Part shown: positions 52,535 through 61,418 of the stretch, one piece after another
Position numbering within the stretch: the stretch's first letter is position 1
How the letters are laid out: the number at the start of each line of letters is the position of its first letter
NCBI RefSeq assembly: GCF_034347405.1
Contig: NZ_CP133778.1
Coordinates: forward strand, 2,480,001 to 2,544,000
DNA length: 64,000 nt
Direction of reading: 5' to 3'
From: Pseudomonas sp. CCC3.1
Lineage (GTDB): Bacteria; Pseudomonadota; Gammaproteobacteria; Pseudomonadales; Pseudomonadaceae
The notes under the pieces: model-generated
Told to the model about the DNA's origin: nothing
Database searches by the model: none
Seen by the model: only the letters and a program-made list of their open reading frames with translations
Position numbers and translations under genes: made by a program

Positions 52535-53617
52535 ATGGTAGATCAATTGCCGCCTGCGCGGCCCGTCAAACCTGGGTTGAGCCCGGCCAGTACAGTGCTG
52601 CGCCTGGCGGCTATCGGGGCAGTGGTGGCGGCCATCGCGGGCACGTTTTTTTACGTCAATGGCACCCTGGACGCTCAGCGACTACGGCCTAAAACCCTGG
52701 TGAATGCCTTGGAGCACAACAACGGTGTGCATCCGGGGTATCGACGCAACCACGCCAAGGGCATGTGCGTGATCGGCTATTTCGAGAGCACTGGCAATGC
52801 GCAGATGCTCTCCAGTGCGCAAGTGTTTCAGTCAGGACGCACGCCGGTAGTCGGGCGTTTTGCCTTGCCCAGCGGCAACCCTTACGCACCTGACAGCAGC
52901 GTGCCGATTCGCAGTCTGGCATTGCGTTTCACCGAGGCCAATGGCCAGCAATGGCGGACCGGGATGAACAGCATGCCGGTATTCCCGGTGGGCACGCCCG
53001 AGGCGTTCTATGCCATGTTGCAAGCCGGTGCCCCGGACTCTGCCACCGGCAAGCCCAAGCCCGATGCCATGCCCGCGTTCTTTGCTGCCCACCCGGAAAC
53101 AGCGCCCTTTTTGCAGTGGGTCAAAACAGCCAGGCCGTCTGCCAGTTTCGCCACCGAAACGTACAACGGGATCAATGCCTTCTATCTGGTGAATGCGGCC
53201 GGGCAGCGTCAGGCTGTGCGCTGGGGCGTGGTGCCTGAAGGTCAGGACGCTCCAGGCGCGAGTGCGCCCAACGAAGCGGATTATCTGGAAAAAGACCTGG
53301 CGCAACGCTTGTCGGTCGGACCTTTGAAATGGCAGTTCAACCTGACATTGGCCGAAGCGGGTGACCCCGTTAATGATGCGAGCAAACCCTGGCCAGCCGA
53401 GCGCAAGGTGGTCAATGCCGGGACTTTAGTACTGCAAAGCGCAGAGCCGCAAAACAATGGCGAGTGCCGCGACATCAACTATGACCCGCTGATTTTACCC
53501 AGTGGCATTGAAGGCTCGGCAGACCCCTTGCTCGCCGCGCGCTCAGCCGCGTATGCCAGTTCCTATCTGCGCCGAACCAGTGAAGTTGACCAGCTCTCTC
53601 AGGAGAAACGTCCATGA
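52535..53617 (+). CDS. Membrane-anchored catalase-family peroxidase
   Basis: The 360-residue haem protein of the short SrpA-like catalase branch has an N-terminal membrane anchor or uncleaved signal (VLRLAAIGAVVAAIAGTFFY, about residues 20-43) that places the enzyme in the periplasm. The distal His is in NGVHPGYRRNHAKGMC. The following FALPSGNPYAPDSSVPIRSL and TEANGQQWRTGMNSMPVFPV carry the distal Asn region. The proximal haem Tyr is likely in RSAAYASSYLRR near the C-terminus. It should use H2O2 or organic peroxides. ATG 52535 has GGAG 7 nt upstream. The stop overlaps the cytochrome b start by 4 nt, suggesting an electron-transfer pair. Confidence 0.88.
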   Translation: MVDQLPPARPVKPGLSPASTVLRLAAIGAVVAAIAGTFFYVNGTLDAQRLRPKTLVNALEHNNGVHPGYRRNHAKGMCVIGYFESTGNAQMLSSAQVFQSGRTPVVGRFALPSGNPYAPDSSVPIRSLALRFTEANGQQWRTGMNSMPVFPVGTPEAFYAMLQAGAPDSATGKPKPDAMPAFFAAHPETAPFLQWVKTARPSASFATETYNGINAFYLVNAAGQRQAVRWGVVPEGQDAPGASAPNEADYLEKDLAQRLSVGPLKWQFNLTLAEAGDPVNDASKPWPAERKVVNAGTLVLQSAEPQNNGECRDINYDPLILPSGIEGSADPLLAARSAAYASSYLRRTSEVDQLSQEKRP

Positions 53618-54153
53618 ACACACCCACCTCGCATTTCGCGCCCGTGGCACGCCTGCTGCACTGGCTGATGGCGTTGATGATCATCGCCATGCTGTTTATT
53701 GGCGCGGGCATGGCGGCGTCCGTCTCTGAGCGTCATGAATGGCTGCTCAAACTTCACAAACCCTTGGGCATCGCCATTTTGCTGTTGGTGGTTGTGCGCC
53801 TGTTTGTGCGCTTCTCGACTCGGCAACCGCTGCTACCCGCCGACTTGCCTGCTGTGCAAGTGCTGGCCGCCAAGCTGTCCCATGTGTTGCTCTACACGTT
53901 GATGTTCAGCTTGCCGATTGTGGGCTGGGCGATGATCTCGGCGGCGGGCGATCCGGTAATGCTGAGCAGCTCCTTGCAACTGCCCTCGATTTTGCCAGCT
54001 AACCCCACGACCTTTGCCTTTTTGCGCAAGGCCCATACGTACTTGGCGTATCTGCTGTTTTTTACCGTGCTGCTGCATCTGGCGGCGGCGCTGTTCCATG
54101 GTTGGGTAAGGCGCGATGGTGTGCTGGAGAGCATGCTGCGGGGCAAGGACTAG
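53614..54153 (+). CDS. Cytochrome b561, partner of the peroxidase
   Basis: The 179-residue, four-helix inner-membrane cytochrome has haem His candidates in VARLLHWLMALM, LLKLHKPLGIAILL, KLSHVLLYTLMFSL and RKAHTYLAYLLFFTVLLHLA. Coupling to the catalase gene (ATGA overlap, CAGGAGAAA ribosome-binding site) suggests that it feeds quinol electrons to the periplasmic peroxidase. This pairing with an ECF sigma and anti-sigma recurs in proteobacteria. Confidence 0.88.
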   Translation: MNTPTSHFAPVARLLHWLMALMIIAMLFIGAGMAASVSERHEWLLKLHKPLGIAILLLVVVRLFVRFSTRQPLLPADLPAVQVLAAKLSHVLLYTLMFSLPIVGWAMISAAGDPVMLSSSLQLPSILPANPTTFAFLRKAHTYLAYLLFFTVLLHLAAALFHGWVRRDGVLESMLRGKD

Positions 54154-54199
54154 CCATTGGCTGTACAAGCACCCGCTGCCACAGGTTGTATTTGGACAG

Positions 54200-54787
54200 T
54201 CAGGTTTTAGCCATCACTGAGTTGAGCAGTGCAGACGCCAAAAACCTGTGCAGCCAGGCGTTCAAGCGCGGGTAGGGCGCCTGCTCGAACCACTCACGGT
54301 CTACGTGGGCGAACTGGCGTACAAACGGCGCCAGTGCCACGTCCGCCAGGCTTAGGGTGGCGCCTGCCAAGTACGGCGTCTGTTCGAGCAAATCTTCCAA
54401 ACGCTGCAAAAACTGCTCGCCTTGCGCCCGGTAATGCGCCATGGGCTGCTCCGGGTAGCGAATCGCATATTTGTAATGATCCAGATTGACCTTGAAGACC
54501 TGATCATTTTCTTCAATCAGCGCTGCACTGTCCGCTCCAAGCCAACTGTCCGGGTCGTTCTGGGCCAAGGCCCAGTGCATGATTTCCAGGCTCTGTTCGA
54601 TCACCCGGCCATCGGCACAGGCCAGCACCGGCACCGTGCCTTTGGGCGACAGGGCCAGCATGTCGGCGGGCTTGGCTTTGAGGCTGACTTCTACAATCGA
54701 CAACGGCACGCCGCTGTAACGTAAAGCCATACGCGCACGCATGGCATACGGGCAGCGGCGAAAGGAATACAGCACGTGTGCGGTCAT
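54200..54787 (-). CDS. Glutathione S-transferase family protein (CPYA type)
   Basis: This 195-residue protein has a thioredoxin-like N-terminal domain with FRRCPYAMRARMALRYSG (the CPYA motif of omega-like or glutaredoxin-like GSTs). KGTVPVLACADGRVIEQSLE holds the cis-Pro and the Glu-Ser glutathione contact, and an all-helical C-terminal domain has LAGATLSLADVALAPFVRQF. Omega-type enzymes favour thiol transfer through the Cys over classic conjugation. The start overlaps the sbcC stop (ATGA), so it rides on the sbcDC transcript. A longer frame to 55285 is antisense-like noise within sbcC. Confidence 0.87.
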   Translation of the reverse strand: MTAHVLYSFRRCPYAMRARMALRYSGVPLSIVEVSLKAKPADMLALSPKGTVPVLACADGRVIEQSLEIMHWALAQNDPDSWLGADSAALIEENDQVFKVNLDHYKYAIRYPEQPMAHYRAQGEQFLQRLEDLLEQTPYLAGATLSLADVALAPFVRQFAHVDREWFEQAPYPRLNAWLHRFLASALLNSVMAKT

Positions 54788-57700
54788 TTGACCTCCACGG
54801 TGCTCAAGCCATTGCCCTGGCGGCGGACCTGGATTTGCACCGGTATGCGCTCGTGCATTTCCTGCACGTGGGAAATCACCCCGACTTTGCGCCCCTGGGC
54901 TTGCAAGCCATCGAGTGCATCCATGGCTAATTGCAGCGACTCGGGGTCGAGGCTGCCGAAGCCTTCGTCGATAAACAGCGACTCGATTTTCAGCGTGCTC
55001 GATGCCATAGAGGCCAGGCCCAGCGCCAGTGCCAGCGACACCAGGAAGGTTTCGCCGCCGGACAACGAATGCACCGAGCGCAGTTCGTCGCCCATTTCGG
55101 TGTCCATCACCAGCAACCCGAGCATGCTGCCGCCGCGTTTGAGGCGGTAGCGTTTCACCAGTTGCCGTAACTGGGCGTTGGCGTGGTGCACCAGCAAATC
55201 GAGGTTGTAGGCCTGAGCGATCTTGCGGAAGGTGTCGCCCGTTGCTGATCCGATCAGGGCGTTGAGGCGTGCCCAGCGCTGCCACTCGTCATAGGCGTGG
55301 GCGATGAGTTGCGCCAAGGCCTGATTGGCCTCTTGGCGTCGCTGGTCTTCGGTCTGTTGGGCGCGCAGTTCGGCCAGTTGTTGATCGCTGGCCGCCAGCA
55401 ATGCATTCAGTTCATTGAGTGCGTTATCGAGCGCTGGCGCATCGAGGTTGCCATTGGCCTGGGCCTGATGCTGGCTTAAGCGTTGCTCGCGCTCGTGCAG
55501 CAGGACGCGCGCTTGCTCCACGGCCTTTTCGCTGGCTTGCAGTTGCCGGCGCAGTTCACGCAGGTGCGTGTCGTCGAAGGCCAGTAACTGTTGCAGGCGG
55601 GCGTTGTCGAGTGCCGTGTGTTGCGCACGCCATTGCGCAACCTGCGCGCTTAACGTGTCGTGTTCCTGTTGCAGCGCCTGCAGGCGCGCCTGCTGGGCCT
55701 TGAGTTCGGCCGCCAGTTGGACCAACTGTTTGGCCGTGGCTTGCAAGGCTTCGCTGGCGTGGGTCTGAGTACTGCGGGCCTGCTCAACCGCTTGTTCAAG
55801 TTGTTGCTGCCAGTGCTCGACACTGCTGTGTTCGCCCAACAGGTCCTTGAGGTTCTGCTGGCTGGCGTGTTGCTGTTCGAGCAACTCGGCCACGCTGCGT
55901 TGCAAGGTCTCGAGTTCTTTGGCGTGGCTGGCGTGTTGATACTGTTCGCGCTCGATCCGACTGGTCCGCTCAGCCTGTTCGGACAGTTCGTCACGTTGCT
56001 GATCGAGTTGCTCCAGGCGCTGCGTCACCTGCTGATCAAGGGCCATGAAGGCGGCAGCAGCGTTATCGCGCAATGCCGCCACTGTGGACTCGGGCAGCAC
56101 GTTGGCAAACCCGGCCAGCTCATCCTCAAAGCGCGCGCTGTCAGCGTTGAGGTGCTGTTGCTGGTCGCTCAATTGCTGTTTGGCGAGTTGGCTGGCTTCG
56201 CTGCAACGCTGAAGTTGCTGCTGCAACGTCGCGGCTTCTTTTTGCAGGCTGAGCAGGGTGTTTTGACGCGCCTCGTCTTGGGTGATGCTGTGGTGCAGCT
56301 GACTCAGGCGCAGCGTCAGCCATGCTTCACGCTTGGCCGGGTCTTGTGCCTGCCATTGCGTGTACAGCGAGTGCGCTTCCAGGCTTGGGGCCAGGGCCTG
56401 CTGTTCTTCGATGATCTGCTGGTGCTGTTGCAAAAGCTCGCGATGCTGAGCGTTCACGCCACCGACTTTCTCACGCAACTGAATCAGCGTTTCTTTGAGA
56501 GCGTCCACGGCCTCGCGGGCATTGGCTTCTTCTTGCTCATCAAAACGCGACAGGCTCTGCAACAGCGCTTCTGGCTGGTGATACGGGTGTTCATGGCTGC
56601 CGCAGACCGGGCAAGGCTGGTCGTCTTGCAGGTGCGCGCGCAATTCTTCGACACTGGCGCTGCGCGCCAATCGCTGGCGCTCAAGCAGTTGCTGCGTTAC
56701 CTGGAGTGCCTGTTCAGCGGCCTCAAACTGTTTTCTGGTCTGGGTGCCTTGCTCGATCAGGTGTTCGCGCTCGGTTTGCAGGGTTTGCAACTTTAGCTGC
56801 ACCGCCTGCAAGCGTGCTTCCAGGGCTAACTGGCTGCTGCACAGGCGCTGCAAGTCTTCAAAAGCACGCTGTTGCTGGCGATTTTCAGCCAGCAGGCTGC
56901 CCAAGGTCTGGATTTGCTCGTTGATGGCATGCGGTTCGGCGCGGGCTTCCTGAAACAGTATCTCCAGGCTGCTGTTCAGCGCGTTGAGTTGTAGGACCGC
57001 TTCACTGGCGCGTTGCTCAAGCGCTGGCAGTTCTTCGCGGCCTTTGCTGAGGGTGTTGCTCAGGCGCACCAGTTGTTGCAGCCCGCGACGATGGCCGTCC
57101 CAGGCACTGGCCAGCGGCGCCAGCGCAGTGCTTTGTTCGAGTTGCGCGGCAATCAGCGCCAGGCGTTCAGTGCTGTGCTGCTGGCGTTCAAGCAACGCGT
57201 CCAGGGCCTTTTGCCCGTCGGCGCAGGCCACTTCAGCCTGCTGCATCAGCGTCTGTTGCGCATTGAGTGTTTGTGTCAGGCGGCTGAAGTTGGCGTGTTC
57301 TAAATGCGCTTTTTGCAAGTGCGGCGCGGCTTCGCGGTGTTCGGACTGTGCGCGGCTGGCAGCCTGTTGCGCGTCTTGAAGTGTTTGCTCAAGCCGGGTT
57401 TGATCGTGACCACGTTCAGTCTGTTGTTGCAGATGCGCAGCGATGTGCTCGGCCAGCGGGCTCAGTTGTGCGTCCAGCTCGGCCAAACGGGCGAATTGAT
57501 GACGTTGAGGGGCGAGTTGTTCCAGCAATTCCAGGGTCTGGCGTTGCTCGGTTTGACCCTCCCACAGGGTGTGCGCCTGCTGCAATTGTTCGGCAGCGCT
57601 CTGTTGCTGCTCTTGCAGTTCACCCAGGGTTTTGAGCCAGGTGTGTTGCTGTTCGAGCTGCTTGAGCTGGCTCTGCCGGGTTTTGAGTAGCTGTTGCGCG

Positions 57701-58425
57701 TCGTTGAAGCGTTGGTCCAGTTCGGCGCGGGCTTCTGGCGCCATCGGGGTAACGCCGACCGCCTGATCCTGCAAGTGCTTGTGCACGTCACGGGCCTCTT
57801 TGGCCTTGTCGAACGCACGCTTGCCCAGACGGGTGTACAGCGCAGTGTCAGTGAGCTTTTCGAGCAGTTCGCTGCGTTCGTTGTCGTCGGCTTTAAGGAA
57901 GGCGCTGAACTCGCTCTGGGCCAGCATCACGGCGCGGGTGAATTGCTCGAAATTGAGCCCCAGACGTGATTCCAGCTGCACTTTGTAATCGCTTTTCTGG
58001 CTGGCCAGCAGTTGGTCGCTGTCCAGGTCGCGCAGGCTTTGGCGGCTGGCTTGCAGCTTGCCATTGGCCTTTTCACGGGCGCGATTGGCCTCCCAGCGCG
58101 CTCGATAACGACGGCCATCGATGCCCATGAAATCGACTTCGGCATAGCCTTCGCCGGTGCCTCGGCGCAGCAGGGTCCGTGGGTCGCCGGTGGCAATCTC
58201 GCCGTCGGCATCCGGGACTTTGGCATCCCGGCCAGTGTTGTTCAAGCGCGGCACGGCACCAAACAGGGCCAGGCACAGGGCGTCGAGCAAGGTGCTTTTG
58301 CCGGCGCCGGTGGGGCCTGTGATCGCAAACAGCCCGGCACTGGCCAAGGGTTCGGCCGTAAAGTCCAACTCAAACGGCCCCGCCAGCGAGGCGAGGTTTT
58401 TCAGGCGGATGGCGAGAATTTTCAT
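54784..58425 (-). CDS. sbcC: Exonuclease SbcCD subunit SbcC (SMC-like ATPase)
   Basis: The 1213-residue ATPase of the hairpin- and duplex-end-cleaving SbcCD nuclease belongs to the Rad50 family. The N-terminal Walker A is ITGPTGAGKSTLLDAL. Two long Gln/Leu/Glu-rich coiled-coil arms flank the zinc hook QPCPVCGSHEHPYHQ near the middle. The C-terminal signature is VHSLSGGETFLVSLALALGL, with Walker B KIESLFIDEGFGSLDPESL. Length and order match E. coli SbcC. Its ATG overlaps the sbcD stop by 4 nt. The many open frames on the opposite strand here are by-products of the CTG/CAG-rich coiled coil. Confidence 0.95.
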   Translation of the reverse strand: MKILAIRLKNLASLAGPFELDFTAEPLASAGLFAITGPTGAGKSTLLDALCLALFGAVPRLNNTGRDAKVPDADGEIATGDPRTLLRRGTGEGYAEVDFMGIDGRRYRARWEANRAREKANGKLQASRQSLRDLDSDQLLASQKSDYKVQLESRLGLNFEQFTRAVMLAQSEFSAFLKADDNERSELLEKLTDTALYTRLGKRAFDKAKEARDVHKHLQDQAVGVTPMAPEARAELDQRFNDAQQLLKTRQSQLKQLEQQHTWLKTLGELQEQQQSAAEQLQQAHTLWEGQTEQRQTLELLEQLAPQRHQFARLAELDAQLSPLAEHIAAHLQQQTERGHDQTRLEQTLQDAQQAASRAQSEHREAAPHLQKAHLEHANFSRLTQTLNAQQTLMQQAEVACADGQKALDALLERQQHSTERLALIAAQLEQSTALAPLASAWDGHRRGLQQLVRLSNTLSKGREELPALEQRASEAVLQLNALNSSLEILFQEARAEPHAINEQIQTLGSLLAENRQQQRAFEDLQRLCSSQLALEARLQAVQLKLQTLQTEREHLIEQGTQTRKQFEAAEQALQVTQQLLERQRLARSASVEELRAHLQDDQPCPVCGSHEHPYHQPEALLQSLSRFDEQEEANAREAVDALKETLIQLREKVGGVNAQHRELLQQHQQIIEEQQALAPSLEAHSLYTQWQAQDPAKREAWLTLRLSQLHHSITQDEARQNTLLSLQKEAATLQQQLQRCSEASQLAKQQLSDQQQHLNADSARFEDELAGFANVLPESTVAALRDNAAAAFMALDQQVTQRLEQLDQQRDELSEQAERTSRIEREQYQHASHAKELETLQRSVAELLEQQHASQQNLKDLLGEHSSVEHWQQQLEQAVEQARSTQTHASEALQATAKQLVQLAAELKAQQARLQALQQEHDTLSAQVAQWRAQHTALDNARLQQLLAFDDTHLRELRRQLQASEKAVEQARVLLHEREQRLSQHQAQANGNLDAPALDNALNELNALLAASDQQLAELRAQQTEDQRRQEANQALAQLIAHAYDEWQRWARLNALIGSATGDTFRKIAQAYNLDLLVHHANAQLRQLVKRYRLKRGGSMLGLLVMDTEMGDELRSVHSLSGGETFLVSLALALGLASMASSTLKIESLFIDEGFGSLDPESLQLAMDALDGLQAQGRKVGVISHVQEMHERIPVQIQVRRQGNGLSTVEVK

Positions 58426-59666
58426 GGCTGTTCACCTTCCAGCTGAACTTCTTGCAGCAGCACGGCAAAGTCCTTGAGGGTCTGCTCGTCTGCCTCGCTG
58501 CCATAACTGTCTTGCCAGGCACGGCTGAACAGTTCGTGCGGGGTCAGTTGGTCGAGCTCGATCAACTGCGTGGTGTCGTCATTCCCCGAGCGACTGCCGC
58601 TGCCTGCGTATTCGGCGGCAATGCGCACTAAACGCACGGCCTTGCCTTGCAGCGCGGTTTCGATTTGTTGGCGCAAGTCGGGCTGCGGCTCGTCGAGCGT
58701 GACCCGCACTTCGAGCCAGGGCTGACGCTGGGTGTCGGCCAGCAAGTCAATGTCGGGCAATTCGGCCAGTTGGCTGAGTATCTCAGCCAGTGGCGCAGGG
58801 CCGATGCGTTGCAGGTTCACGGCCCGGGGGATCAGGCGCGTCTCGACCTTGACCAGGGTTTCGCCGTCCAGGGTGACGTCGAGAATCTGGTGCTGATAGC
58901 CGATTTCTGAAAACGACAAGGGAATAGGCGAGCCGCTATAGCGGATTCGGTCTTCACTGTTCACCCGTTGTGGCTTGTGCAGATGGCCCAGCGCGACATA
59001 GCTGATGCTGGGGCCAAACAGGCTGGCGGGCAGGGCTTCAGCGTTGCCGATAATCAGGCTGCGTTCCGAGTCTTCCGACACCGAACCGCCAGCCATGTGT
59101 GCATGGCTGATGGCAATCAGCGCCTGCCCAGGTTTGCGCTTGGCGTTGGCGGCTTCGATGAGCCATTCGTGAACCTGGCCAATGCCGCGCAGGTAGTCAT
59201 CCCCCAAGTGCGCGCCAGTGACTTCGGCAGGCCGCAGGAAGGGCAGCGCCAGGCACCATGCAGCGACCTCGCCGGACGCATCGGGCAACGGTATCAACAG
59301 GCGTTCGGCATCCAACTGGCCATCATCGAGCCACATGACTCGGCCCAGTGCATGAGTGTGCAAACGGCGCATCAGCGGTGCGGGCAATTCGATGCGTGAG
59401 CCGGAGTCGTGGTTGCCGGCGATCATCACGATGGTCAGCTTGGGTTGCTGCTCGTGAGCGCTGACGATGAAGTCGTAGAGCCGTTCCTGGGCTTTGACTG
59501 GCGGGTTGACCGTGTCGAATATATCGCCGGCAATCAGCAGCACGTCGGGTTGTTCGGTGGCCAGTTGGGTGAGCAGCCAGCTCAGGAAGCAAGCGTGTTC
59601 GAAGTCACGTTCCTGGCCATGGAGGTTTTGCCCCAGGTGCCAGTCGGAGGTATGAAACAGGCGCAT
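58422..59666 (-). CDS. sbcD: Exonuclease SbcCD subunit SbcD (Mre11-like nuclease)
   Basis: The 414-residue metallo-nuclease subunit has phosphoesterase motifs in order: FHTSDWHLGQNLHG, LLIAGDIFDTVNPP, IVMIAGNHDSGSR, then SHAHMAGG and YVALGHLHKPQ. The C-terminal part contacts SbcC. It is the first gene of sbcD-sbcC-GST. SbcCD trims DNA ends and palindromic structures. A REP hairpin and a short gap separate it from the Bat operon. Confidence 0.95.
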   Translation of the reverse strand: MRLFHTSDWHLGQNLHGQERDFEHACFLSWLLTQLATEQPDVLLIAGDIFDTVNPPVKAQERLYDFIVSAHEQQPKLTIVMIAGNHDSGSRIELPAPLMRRLHTHALGRVMWLDDGQLDAERLLIPLPDASGEVAAWCLALPFLRPAEVTGAHLGDDYLRGIGQVHEWLIEAANAKRKPGQALIAISHAHMAGGSVSEDSERSLIIGNAEALPASLFGPSISYVALGHLHKPQRVNSEDRIRYSGSPIPLSFSEIGYQHQILDVTLDGETLVKVETRLIPRAVNLQRIGPAPLAEILSQLAELPDIDLLADTQRQPWLEVRVTLDEPQPDLRQQIETALQGKAVRLVRIAAEYAGSGSRSGNDDTTQLIELDQLTPHELFSRAWQDSYGSEADEQTLKDFAVLLQEVQLEGEQP

Positions 59667-59699
59667 AACAGAATCCGTTTAAAAGGGTAATGCCTGGCC

Positions 59700-59767
59700 T
59701 GTAGGAGCGAGCTTGCCTCGCGATCTTTTGATCGTTTAAAAGATCGCGAGGCAAGCTCGCTCCTACA
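59700..59767. repeat. REP pair, TGTAGGAGCGAGCTTG type
   Basis: Near-perfect inverted arms (TGTAGGAGCGAGCTTGCCTC inward from 59700, inverse ending 59767) surround a TTTGATCGTTTAAA loop. It lies between the batD stop and the sbcD start and forms one of the longest hairpins in the window. Confidence 0.88.
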
Positions 59768-59783
59768 AGGGCGTTACCCGTGA

Positions 59784-61418
59784 TTATTTGGGGTAGAGCG
59801 GCGGCAAGCTGCTCGGCTCGCCCGCTGCGTCGTGTTCGCGCTCGGCGGCCGGGATGCTGCGAATGGCTTTCCACAGCTCTTCACCTTGCCAATATTGGCC
59901 GGTTTCGCTGTAGAGGGCACCGTTGAGGCCGTCCAGTGCATCGGACAGCAGCACAAAGCGCGCGGCCATTTCGGCCAGGGTTTCCGGTTGTTGCCGGGCC
60001 CATGCATCCAGGGCCTGGCGTGTGGCATGCGGGTCGTTGGCCAAGCTGGCGCGCTTGATATCGTCGAGCAGCGTTCGCGGGCTCGGGCCCGTTTGTGTGG
60101 CGCGTAAAATCGCCGGTTGCCAGCGTGCGCGCCACCACAGACCGAAGCCAATCAGGGTCGTGCAGGCCAGCAGCAAGGTGCTGAGCTGCCACCACCACAG
60201 GTTTGAGTCATCTCTCAAGGGGGCGGCGAGTGTATTGCCGGGGTTGTCAGCCGTCAGGTTGGGGTTGACCGCGACCTGCAACGTGCGCGCAGGCAGGTAA
60301 CTGCGCTCCAGCCGGTCTTCGTGGGTGTTCCACCACACCACTTCGACCGCAGGCAGCTCCACCTGGCCGACGCGGGTCGGTACCAGCGCTTCGCGTTCCT
60401 CACGACTGCCAATCAGGCCGTTTTCGGTGATTTGATTGCTCAGTTGCGGCAAGTCCGGGTAGCGCCGCAAGCCGTTGACTTCGGTCGCGGGCAGCGGTGG
60501 GAGCTGCGCACTGGACAGGCCTTCGGCTTTGAGGGTGAGGGTGCGGGTCAACGAGTCGCCGACCTTGCTGTGATCCGGCTCGGGGTTCCAGGTTTCACTC
60601 ATGCTCAGGCTGCGGGCCGGTAACCAGGCGGCATTGGCCGGATAGTCCTCGGGCTTGGGTTTGACGCTCAACGGGATGTCCGCTGAGGTCACGTGGACCA
60701 TTTTTCCGGGTTTTGGCCCCAGCGGCGCGGGGGCATTGGCCTGCTGGCTGTCGACCTGGGTGGCACTGAAGGTGAGCGCCGGTATGAGCAATTCGCCGCT
60801 GTGCTGGGGGAAAACCCCGTAACGGACTTCGATCACGCCATGGCGCACACCATTGATCATTTTTTCGTAGGTGCGCGACTCGCCCAGTTGCTCAACGATG
60901 GCATCGGTCAGGTGCAGCGGGGTCAGGTTGCTGTCGTCGTACAGGGCGACGGAATGGTAAACGCGCAGGGTCAATATCGCCTGGGCTTGTACGTAAACGC
61001 TGGATTGGTCGAGGCTGGCTTCGATAAAGACCGGTGCCAGTTCGGCTTCACTGGCGCTGCTTTGGGTCACGCTCAGGTTGATCGGCAGGCTGTGGTAATC
61101 ACCCACTTGCAGCGACGGAATGATCACTGTCCCGGTTTGCTTGGGTTGCAGGGTGATGATCCAGCGGGTGGTGGCCTTGTTGTCATCGCTGAGCGTGGTC
61201 AGTTGGTTGACCTGACGCGTACCACGCACCTCAAACAGGTTGTCCAGTGGCGTCAGGTCGGGCTTGCCGAACAAGGTGGCGTCGTTGCTTTCCAGCGTCA
61301 GCTCGACGGTTTCGCCGGAGCTGAGCTGGTCGCGGTCAACGCTGGCAACCAGCCCGAGCGCATGGGCGGGTAAGGTCCAGCAACAGAGCAGAAGTAGCAA
61401 AACGCAGAAGCGATTCAT
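59784..61418 (-). CDS. BatD-family membrane protein
   Basis: The 544-residue protein has a signal peptide (FCVLLLLLCCWTLPAHA) and a large periplasmic part with repeated Ig-like strands (LGLVASVDRDQLSSGETVEL, TRWIITLQPKQTGTVIIPSL). One membrane helix follows (WWWQLSTLLLACTTLIGFGL, about residues 405-425), then a cytoplasmic tail. BatD works with BatA and BatB (VWA proteins) in aerotolerance or envelope stress, with mechanism unclear. The start at 61418 gives the signal peptide; it overlaps the BatB/C stop by 4 nt. A frame to 61505 adds unrelated residues. Confidence 0.88.
   Translation of the reverse strand: MNRFCVLLLLLCCWTLPAHALGLVASVDRDQLSSGETVELTLESNDATLFGKPDLTPLDNLFEVRGTRQVNQLTTLSDDNKATTRWIITLQPKQTGTVIIPSLQVGDYHSLPINLSVTQSSASEAELAPVFIEASLDQSSVYVQAQAILTLRVYHSVALYDDSNLTPLHLTDAIVEQLGESRTYEKMINGVRHGVIEVRYGVFPQHSGELLIPALTFSATQVDSQQANAPAPLGPKPGKMVHVTSADIPLSVKPKPEDYPANAAWLPARSLSMSETWNPEPDHSKVGDSLTRTLTLKAEGLSSAQLPPLPATEVNGLRRYPDLPQLSNQITENGLIGSREEREALVPTRVGQVELPAVEVVWWNTHEDRLERSYLPARTLQVAVNPNLTADNPGNTLAAPLRDDSNLWWWQLSTLLLACTTLIGFGLWWRARWQPAILRATQTGPSPRTLLDDIKRASLANDPHATRQALDAWARQQPETLAEMAARFVLLSDALDGLNGALYSETGQYWQGEELWKAIRSIPAAEREHDAAGEPSSLPPLYPK

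Noticed and set aside
54200..55285. Longer form of the GST gene extending into sbcC
   Set aside because: The extra 166 residues come from an alternative frame inside sbcC; the GST domain begins at 54787 with a normal N-terminus.
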